Source: Chrysophaeum taylorii
Lineage: Eukaryota > Sar > Pelagophyceae > Pelagomonadales > Pelagomonadaceae
Length of the DNA: 64,000 nucleotides
Reading direction: 5' to 3'
Assembly: GCA_029834535.1 (NCBI GenBank)
Contig: JAQMWT010000316.1
Location: 310,001-374,000, forward strand
Part shown: positions 53,285 to 62,600 of the stretch, piece after piece
Position numbering within the stretch: position 1 is the stretch's first letter
Layout: every line of letters starts with the position of its first letter
The notes under the pieces: generated by a model
Seen by the model: only the letters and a program-made list of their open reading frames with translations
Databases searched by the model: none
Told to the model about the DNA's origin: nothing
Made by a program: the position numbers and the translations under genes

Positions 53285-56200
53285 ATGTCCTCGATCGAAA
53301 TTAAGGATAGCAAGCTTTCGCAAAAACTCGATGCTTTCAGTGGTGAGCGACATCTTTTTCACCAATGGACCCGGCGCCTGGAAAACATGATCATTTCCAC
53401 CGGTGATCGCATTATCTTGACCACTGACACTTGGACTAGCATTTCCGCTTCTGGCTGCTCTGAAGAAGAATTTGGTCTCAAGCAACAACGCTGGTACAGT
53501 GCACTCTTCATGGCACTACCAATGCATGATACTGATCGTGCGGATATCCGTGAAAACCGCGATATGAACTTCACGTGGCTTTACAAACGCATTACTGATG
53601 TTTACATGGGTCATGGAGATCGTGTCGCTCAGTCTGCAATTGCTTCACTGCATTCCTTGGTGTGCAACAACATCGATGAACTTGAGTCTTTTCTTCACAA
53701 GTTCATCACTGGTGTTCAAGTTGCTCGGCATCATCAAGATTTCCCTGACTCAAGTGCATTGCAGTTGCTTCAAACGAAAATCCCCGACTCGCTCTTGTCT
53801 AAGGATCTCATTGCACTTGATCCTAAATTGCGCACATATGATGGTTTCGTTGATCGCCTCCACAGTAAAGTTTTTGATTATCTTCAGACCATGTCTGTGC
53901 ACGTCCATGCTACGTTCCGTGAAAGTCCCCGTCATCGTGAACGTTCCAACTTTTATGGTCGCCATCCTTCTGAAAAGTATTTTCATCGCTTCAATGCTTT
54001 GCGCTCTCAACAACGTTCTAGCCCACGCCCCTCTTTTCGATCATCATTCCGTCACCCACCTTCATCTTCACGTGGTTTTCATCGCAAGCGCCAACGCCAT
54101 ACTGATCTTTGTCACTTTTGTGGTATTCCTGGTCATCACCAGAAAGATTGTCATAAGCGTCAGCGCTATTTGCTCTCACAAGCTACCGCCCGCCCACGGC
54201 ATCAACACCAATACCCACGTCGGTTGCATTCCCAATACCCACCTCGGTCCACTCCCCAATACCCACCTAGGCCCCATCCACCCTTCTACCAACACCATCT
54301 TTTCACCCCCAATCCACCCTTGCCACCATCTCAATCCTCTCCGCCGCTTCTTGCGTTGCCACCCTCCACCACACCCTCTGTCCCGCCTTCCACCGCTGTC
54401 ACCCTTCCTGACCCATCCCTTTCTGCACCCACCTACCCGTCCTACAATTTCCACCTTCTTTCCATCTCCCCCTCCATTCACCAAGTCCTTTCCTCCACCA
54501 ACGCCCTTACCGCTCTGCTCACCGCTCGTGAGCGCGACTACCTTCACAGCACCAACCTTCGTCTCGTTGTCTATGATACCGGCGCCAACGTCAGCCTTTT
54601 TAATTCTCCCGCTGGCTTCACGGACCTGGACAACACTCAACAGCATTCCATCACTTCTGCTATCGGCACTGGCTCTGTTTCCGGTTCTGGCACTGCTCAC
54701 TTAACGTTCCCTTCAATTGGTCCTCTTGACAATCGTGGTCTTCCTTCTCCTGCACCCACTCTTTCCGCCCCTCATGGTATACATGTCGCGTTTCCGCATA
54801 CCCTCATCTCTCCTGGCCTTGGTGACAAACGGATTCTTTCGGATCATTCCCTTGAACAAGTTGGTTACGATTGCCACACCATTCAGGCCGTTGATCCTGC
54901 TTATCCGCAACGTATTTTACGTCACCGTCAAACGCATCACGTTATTCCCCTGCTTCGTCGCTGTGGTCTTCTTTTGATCGTCTGTTGGATCGGCAATACG
55001 ACCGCTGCGCCCTACACGGACTACGTTTCACATTTTGTGGCATTTTCTTCTTCCCCTCGTGTCCATGATCCTTGTGCGTTTCCCGCTGTGTCTCAACGCA
55101 CTCAAATAACTTTCGATCTTTGGCATGCTCGTCTTGGTCATTATAGTCCTGCCTATCTTCGGCGTTTGTCTTCTCTTGCTGTTGGCGCACCGTTTTTCCC
55201 GAGCTCCGCGTCGCTTTCTTTTTGTCCTGCTTGTGCTCTCGGTAAAATGCATGCTGCGCATGTTGGCCAACGTAAAGCTCATGCTTCCACTTCGTCTCCT
55301 TCCTCCGAGCCTTTGTCTCGTCCACGTGCCGTTGCGCCCTACCTTATTATCCACGCCGATCTCATGTTTGCTGGCGTCCCATCCTACATATTTCACGATC
55401 GCGCGATCCTCACGTTTGTCGATGATCATACGCGCCGCCGCACGCGTTACTTTGCTCCACGACACGATGCCCTTACGAACGCTCGACAACTCGAACTTTT
55501 CTGTCTACCGTGGTTCGCCCATTCGGATATCGCGTTGCCCTCATCTACACCGATCGTGACCGCTCTCTTATGGGCCAATTCGAAACCTTCTGTCTGGGCA
55601 ACAATATTGCGCTTCGGCGCGCTCCGGCAGCACAGTCCAAAACTTCACAGGCTCACGCTTTTTCCGGTGTTGTGGAACGCTCTCATCGCGCAACCGCGGA
55701 TATTACTCGCACTCTTTTGGTACATGTGCACCGTCCACCTGATTTTTGGCGTTGGGCCATGGAAACGGCTGACTTCATCTCTGAGCGTATGCCAAATGCC
55801 TCTAATCCTGGATATATGACGCCATATGAAATGCTACACGAAACACTCCCGCGTGTCGATTTTCTTCGTGTTTGGAGCTGTCCTACTGCAATTCTCACTG
55901 GCGACAAATGGCCTACCAAAGCTATAACCGGTATCTTCATTGGGTATCCCTCTGCAGGCCCTATCGCATATTGCTTCAACTCCCCACAGGTCCTGTCATC
56001 CACACCTCGATTGATGTTGTTTTTGACGAAAATTTCGCTCTGCGTAAGTCACTGTCCACCCAACCCCTTCCTCCGTCTCAAGTGGATTCTCGTTTTCCTG
56101 ACTTGTTTTATTACGACCCTCGTCTATCTTCGGCCGTAGCCCCCATATCTTCTGTTTTTGATGCTCCGGAGCCGGCCTTATCGGGACTGATCACCCCAGA

Positions 56201-58180
56201 GTCACTGCCTACGTTGTTACCGGCCAATACGAAACGTGCACCATTACGTCGTGCCAAACGGTGCCGACCGCGCAAAGTCGACCAACCAACAAACTTTTTT
56301 ACGGGCCATGTTTCATCCTGTCACAATGTTGATACGGACCATTCTGATGTTGATACGGGCCATTCTGATGTTGATACGGGCCATTCTGATGTCGATACGG
56401 GCCATTCTGTTTCATCTGTCGCTTCTGTTTCCCCCTGTAACTCTTTGTATGTCTCTTCTGTTAGCTTTCGTTTGTTAGTTCATTATGTCTTCCTTCCCCT
56501 TTGTTTAGCTAACACCCTTGTTGATCCTCATGCACACGTTTATTACTCTGTTTCCGAAGAAATGTCCCAGTATTCAGACCTTGACGAAACTACTATCACT
56601 TCCGCCCATTTACTGAAGCTTTAGCTCCGACCAATCCTGAGCGTCCTGGCTGGTTGCAAGCCATCGCTCAAGAATACAGCTCTCTTGGTCAACTTTGTTG
56701 TTGGGATGTGATTCGCCTCCCTCAAACTTTTTCTGGCAACATTTGTACCCTCAAGTGGATCCTCCGCAAGAAGTATGACTCTGGCCGCTTCAAATCGTAC
56801 AAGGCTCGCCTTGTCGTCCGCGGTTACACCCAGGTTCACGGCGTTGATTATCATGACACCTACTCACCGGTTGCCAACATCGTCACGATCCGTTTCTTTC
56901 TGACCTTTGTCGCTGTTCATGACTGGGATTTGCACAAGTTGGATGTTAGCTCCGCTTTTATTCAAGCTCCCATTGACGAAGACATCTATGTCTGGCCACC
57001 CGAAGGCTATGCTCCTCGCCAACCCACCGATGGTTCCAAAATCGTTTACAAGCTCCGTCGCTCTTGGTATGGTTGCAAATAAGCTTGTCGCAATTGGTGG
57101 CTTTATTTGGAACGCTTCCTTCTCAATGATTGTGGCTTCGTCCGCGGATCTGGTGACACTTGCCATTACAAGCTCGTGCTCAATTCTACCGTGGTCCTCC
57201 GTCTCGTTTTAGTCGTTGATGATCTTCTTGTGGCGCACCCTCCTCATTGCATTGGCCATTACCAAGCCTTTTTCCTCCGTTTCCGCGCTTTCACTGACGT
57301 CAATGAACTCGATCTCACCTCTTACGTTGGTCTTCGCATTACGCGTGATCGCCCTCGGAGAACCCTCACTCTTGACCAATCCCATGCTATCCGTGAAATC
57401 CTTACCGAACATCGCTTCATCAACAGTAAACCCGAACTCACTCCCGCTCCCAAAGGTCTTCATCTTTCTGCGGCTGATTGTCCGGCTCCTGGTTCTCCAG
57501 ATCACATCTTCATGGCACGCATCCCTTTTCGCCGTATTGTTGGCTGTGTCCTCTTCATCTCCATCATGACTCGCCCTGATATCACTTGGTCCGTCAATCA
57601 GTGTGCGCGTTTTCCCCACAATCCTGGTAAACCCCACTGGCACGCTTTATCCCACACTCTGCGTTATCTCAACGGTACTCAGGATCTTGCCCTTATTCTT
57701 GGTCGCGATTCTACCCTTCATCTCTGTGGTTATTCCGACTCCAGCTGGGCCGACGACCCTGATGACCGCCACTCTACAACTGGGTTTTGCTTTATGCTCG
57801 GCGGCTCTATGATAGCCTACTGCTCCCGCTCGCAATACTTACTTGCTCGTTCTTCTTTCGAAGCTGAATTGCTTGCTCTTTACGCTGCTACTGCTGAGCT
57901 CTCTTGGCTTCTCAAACTTTTTGATGACTTTGATCTCTCTCGTCACACGGTCCCAATGTATGTTGATAATAGCACCACCGTCACCCAAGTTCGTCTCCAA
58001 TGTCTCACACGGTGCACCCGCCATATTGACATTCGCTTTTACAGTACCGCCGAATATCATCGCAACCACATCATCGATCTCAAGCACATACCCCACCTTC
58101 ACAATCTTAGCGACATTTTCACCCGCAGTACGGAAGCTCCTTCCTTCCTCCGGCTTCGTGCTCGTTACCTCACTTCGTGA
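53285..58180 (+). pseudogene. copia gag-pol polyprotein, broken by frameshifts and one stop
   Basis: From the ATG at 53285: gag (MSSIEIKDSKLSQKL start), a CCHC knuckle CHFCGIPGHHQKDC near 54113, a Pro-rich linker, protease with VYDTGANVSLF near 54570, the LWHARLGHYSPAYL pre-integrase zinc region near 55120 and the integrase start HADLMFAG. The frame then shifts near 55505 (integrase continues with YTDRDRSLMGQFETFC), again near 55900 and near 56600. Four 21-bp units giving VDTGHSD lie at about 56330-56410. RT follows: WILRKKYDSGRFKSYKARLV, LDVSSAFIQAP, SWYGCK, a TAA at 57080-57082 where Gln is expected, then VVDDLLVAHP. RNase H (SSFEAELLALYAATAELSWL) runs to 58180. It cannot make a functional polyprotein as it stands. 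Confidence 0.85.
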
Positions 58181-58358
58181 TCTTCGCCCTGATCTCTGTT
58201 GTCTCTTTTTTTCTTGCCACAATGCCTCTGTGACGTCTTCCTCAGAGCTTCTCCTCTGTGAGCGTCTCACTTACCCCTTTTTCTTTTTCCTTCTTTTCCA
58301 GCACCTGTGTGAGGACCTCACTTACCCCTTTTTCCTTTTCCTTCTTTTCCAGCACCTA

Positions 58359-58454
58359 TGTGAAGAAGCTATGACACTTACCCTTGCACCACGTAGCCAG
58401 TATCCTTACGTCTTTCTCTTATCGCTAGTCTAACGCCTCATACCATTCGTAACA
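58359..58454 (+). repeat. 3' LTR of copia
   Basis: 96 bp, starts TGTGAAGAAGC and ends CATTCGTAACA; four substitutions relative to the 5' LTR, suggesting an insertion that is not very recent. Confidence 0.9.
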
Positions 58455-58506
58455 AGGGGGGTGCGTGTGGGGAGCATGAAGGATGTGGGTGGGTTTGTGT
58501 GGTATG
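58455..58506 (-). mobile_element. non-LTR copy R13, right part
   Basis: Begins with the copia target duplicate AGGGG (58455-58459) and continues GGTGCGTGTGGGGAGCATG to the flank of R14. Confidence 0.7.
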
Positions 58507-58634
58507 AGGGATTTGTTTGTCTTTAAATGTCGACTGCTAAGAGGGGGGTGTGTGTGGGGAGCATGAAGGATGTGGGTGGGTTTTTGGGGTATGAGGGATG
58601 TGCCTGACGGGCGGAGATAAGGGATTTGTTTGTC
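58507..58634 (-). mobile_element. non-LTR tail copy R14 with 15-bp target duplication
   Basis: The insert 58522-58619 is flanked by AGGGATTTGTTTGTC at 58507-58521 and 58620-58634. The right flank is the TTTGTTTGTCCCTCG site at the start of Helitron-type unit F. Confidence 0.85.
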
Positions 58635-59650
58635 CCTCGATTTAGGGTAAGGATCAGGTAGGCCCGCGAGCCAGACAGTGATCCTCCAAGCCGTCTACGG
58701 CGACCTCGCAGACTGTTTCCACGACCCGCGGCGACTCTTTCAGCGCGCCATTCTCACGCCCCGTCGAAACGATGTTGTCGATGCTGACAACGCGCGCATG
58801 AATGACCGCGGCCTTTTTTTCCTGGAGACGAGGCGTCGGAGTTCTTTTCGGCCGACTAGGTTGGGTCAGAAGACGACGCCTCGCTCTCAAGAGTCGAGTT
58901 TTGAACTCCCTGACAACCAACGGCATGCTGACTTTGATCGCGAGCTTAAAGTCTTCGCAACCTCGACCCGTCGCACGGCCACTGCAACGGTACCAGATAC
59001 ATGATCGATCGTGTCGTTGTCACCGAGGCTCCTCCAACCTGTATCCCTTAAGGCCCGCCGACGCCAAACGATCACCAAGAGCCAGTGCCAGACGCCCCGC
59101 GAGGTCGGCGTCCTCTTGGCGAAGCCCGTCTACTGTCACGTCCAGCTCTACTTGGCTCTCTGTCAATCGGCAACCTCGAGGATATCCTCTTCTGGGTCGA
59201 CGACTCCACCCTACCCCACACGTGCTGCGCAATACCGATAAGACCCCTCCCGGCGTCTACACGCGCACTATAGGTTAACTTACTGGGACCAGGTGAACTT
59301 ACTGCAACCAGGTGAACTTACTGGGGTTGGAGATTGGGATTAGGTGAACTTAGTGACCAGGTGAACTTACTGAGACCAAGTGTGAACTTACTGGGGCTTT
59401 TAGAGTAAACTCAAAGCTTAGCGGCGTGTGCGGATCAAAGCAGCTTAGATTGGCGGGGGTGAGAGCGACGAGCTCAAAGGAGAGTGGGTGTGGGTTTACG
59501 CCGATTACGCCGAACTTACTGGGGTTAGAGATTGGGTTTACGCCAAATTTGCTGGGGTTAGAGATTGGGACCAGGTGAACTTACTGGGACCAGATGAACT
59601 TACTGGGGTTAGAGATTGGGACTAGGTGAACTTACTGACCTGCACTTGTT
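58633..59650 (+). mobile_element. Helitron-type unit F
   Basis: Same unit as A: helicase fragment 58675-59277 (GDLADCFHDP, LFQRAILTPRRNDVVDADN, LRNLDPSHGHCNGTRYMIDR), then GGTGAACTTACTGG repeats, ending CTGACCTGCACTTGTT. An extra GAAT near 58800 adds to the frameshifts. The next gene starts 39 bp after its end. Confidence 0.75.
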
Positions 59651-59688
59651 TACTGCTAAACCCTTGAGCGTCTGTGTTAGACGCGTGT

Positions 59689-62600
59689 ATGTCCGCACCA
59701 GCGGCTGTGGCTGTTGCGGCGGCACCACCCGCGCCTGGTGTTGCGGCGCCAACCCAACCAGTCAGCGCCACCCCAAGCGCCGGCAATGAGTTGGAGGTAG
59801 TGCGAATGTCGCGTTACCAAGGATCCTTGCTTGAGCTCGCCGAGAAGGGCAACGCTGTCGAACTCAAACGTCGGATCGAAGACCAACTTGGTTGGAGGTG
59901 GCGTGGGGAAATTTTGGGACCGAGAGCGGACGGATTGAAGAAAATAACAAGCGATCTTCTCCCCAACAAGGCACTGCCTGGCGGCTTCTACCTTCTCACC
60001 GTGAATCCGGAGGGCACCCGCGTGTTCGGGCCCGAGTACCAATTCAACAGTCTCGAAGGACTTGCCCAATGCAAATGGATTGTCGGAACAGGGAACCAGC
60101 TGACGTCCCGTCGAACTCACGGACAGGAGGTGCATGTGGAGCAGCGGTACGTCACGCCTGGTAACTTGGTCTATCTTGGAGACGAAACTGAAACTGTGGC
60201 GCCCTTTGGATTTAGTGGCAGTTTGTGGAGCAGACCAGATTCGTTGGCTAGGCGACACTGGGAAGACCACGCGCAAAGAATCCACTTGCTCACGGTCTCA
60301 GTCAGCTTCAAGCACATCAAGAGAGCTGCTGCATCTGACGCTTTGCGTTCGAGACGTGCCAACGTGCCTGCCACCATCGCACCTGCGTTGCCCCCAGCAG
60401 GCGTCGGGCTTGACGCCGCTGGCTCCACGGTCGCGATCAACACCACCGACCCCATCGTTGCATCTGACGCCTGGAGGCTACCTGCTCCACTCGATGGCGA
60501 TTTCATTCCCGCGAGCGCTTCAATGTTGTCTGCAGACGCCGCACCCACTGACAATTCCACGGTCGCTGATTTCGGTCCGGCACCCACGATGTCGTCGTCT
60601 CTCTTCGAAATGTTTGGCGAACCTGATATGGTCATTGTAGGGAATCTCGGCGAGGAGGGCGGCGGCACTCGTCGACCGCGCGACGAATCAGAAGATCTTC
60701 CAAGGCAGGTGCAGAGACGACACAGGGGGGACAACAGGGATGTTTCCCGTACTACACGGGGAGGTAGCGTTGGTTCGGCGACAGGGGGGGGCAACAGGAA
60801 TGTTCCCCAGACGACACGAAGAGGCAGCGTTGGGAAGCATGGTCGCCAGACGCGGATCTTGCTCGTTCATTTTTTCAGAAGCGGTGCGCCACATCTCGAG
60901 ATACAGCGGGAAATTGAAGAAATCCGTGAGGAGCTTACCGCATTCACAAAAGGCGTCACCTACCATCTCTGCAAGTGCGAGCTCGAAGAGGTCGGTGGGA
61001 TAACCCTGCGCAAATTTGGGAATATACTACAAATGTCGGTGCGAAAAGGTGTGTATTATGACTATATCCAGTTCTCTGGGCACGGACATGCGAATCCTTG
61101 GACTACTCTTACGTTTGGACTCGATTCATGCACTGATGACAACGGATATTCGGACGAACAGCAAGTCTCAATTGAGGGGCTGTCATGCTTCTTAGCGAAA
61201 TACCAGAGCGATACCGAGGACTGTCTTCGAGGCGTTTTCTTGAACTGTTGCTTTTCTTTGAAGCAAGCAAAATCGCTTTGCGACATCGGGAACGTACCGT
61301 TTACAGTGGGCAGCAACGGTAAAATCGAAGACAAAGTCGCAATCCGTTTCGCCATTGCTCTCTGGGGGTTTGTTGCGGGGGGATCTACTTTTGATGACGC
61401 GTTCAAGCGTGCCTGCAACGAATTGAAAGCAGTTGGGAAATTGAAAGCAGTTGGGAACGATGTTCCGTACCGACTCGTCAGACCGACTACCGACACGGAG
61501 TTGCTCGAGCAACGCGAGTTTGAGTCGCGAGAGCGGACTTTGCTTCATTGGATGGACGATGGGTTTATCAGGGCCGAGTACGAGCGTGAACGCGACAAGG
61601 ACGCAACACCGGTGAAAGTTGACCTTGAGCTACGATCATACCAAACCGAAACCCTCGAGCGGTGCCGGAAGCAGAACAGTCTCCTCGTTATGCCCACGGG
61701 CGCCGGAAAGTCAGCGGTCGCATTTACGCTCATGAGAGATTTTGCGCGCGATCCTAATCCCAGCGGTCTAAGGGTGGTGGGACAGAAAGTGGCGTTCCTG
61801 ACGCAAACGGTGCCCCTGATGTTCCAGCAAGCTCGGGCGTGCGAACAATTCACACAACTTGACGTCGGAAAGTATTGCGGAGACGTCATGAATTGTGCTA
61901 GATGGCAGAAAGAAGACAATTACGGCAAACAGCAGGCTGTCTTCTTTACCGCTGGACTGTTCTATGAACTTCTGCAGCGTCACCGTATCACGCTTGATCT
62001 GTTCTCGCTACTCGTGATTGACGAGGCGCACCACTGCAAAAAAGAACACGTGTACAACAAAATCATGCGTGATTTTTACTTCACTCTTGATCCTTGGCTG
62101 CGACCGCACATCATGGGCCTTTCCGCGACGCCTGCAGATGCTAAGTCTCTTGATGTGAATGTCCGAAAGGTTTTCGAAGTATGCGCTAAGCTCGGAAACT
62201 CGGTGATTGTCACGCCCGAAGACCACAACGAGGATCTCGAGCAGGCATGTCACACGCCAGAAACCAACGTGCGCGTTATTCATGCGTCAGAAGACGAAGC
62301 GTATCTCGAGAGCATCGTACTCAACTACGTTGGAAAATTGCGTGAGATATTGGCCAAGCTCAGGTGTCCATACCTGAAGGACCTCCTCCCTGACGAGCAG
62401 CTCAAGTCGATGCAGGGATGGATTGATTGTGGACCACCGTGCGCGACTTTCGCAAGTCTTGACGATTGTCCACGAGTATGCAAATTTGTTCTGGACCACA
62501 TTGCACATGTGGTCGAGGAATATTCGAAATATGAAAATCTCGGCGCAGGCGGTATTTTGAAGGCGATGAAACAGTGTATCGACACCTTCCTCCTCAAGCT

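Larger units (their letters stand above)
53081..58454 (+). mobile_element. nearly complete Ty1/copia retrotransposon with 5-bp target duplication
   Basis: 5374 bp, bounded by 96-bp LTRs (53081-53176 and 58359-58454, 4 differences by direct count, TG...CA ends) and by AGGGG at 53076-53080 and 58455-58459. A TGGTACCAGG string directly after the 5' LTR is a possible primer-binding site. Upstream of the 3' LTR is a pyrimidine-rich, tandemly duplicated tract instead of a normal polypurine tract. The LTRs are unusually short for copia. It is inserted in non-LTR copy R13. Confidence 0.9.
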
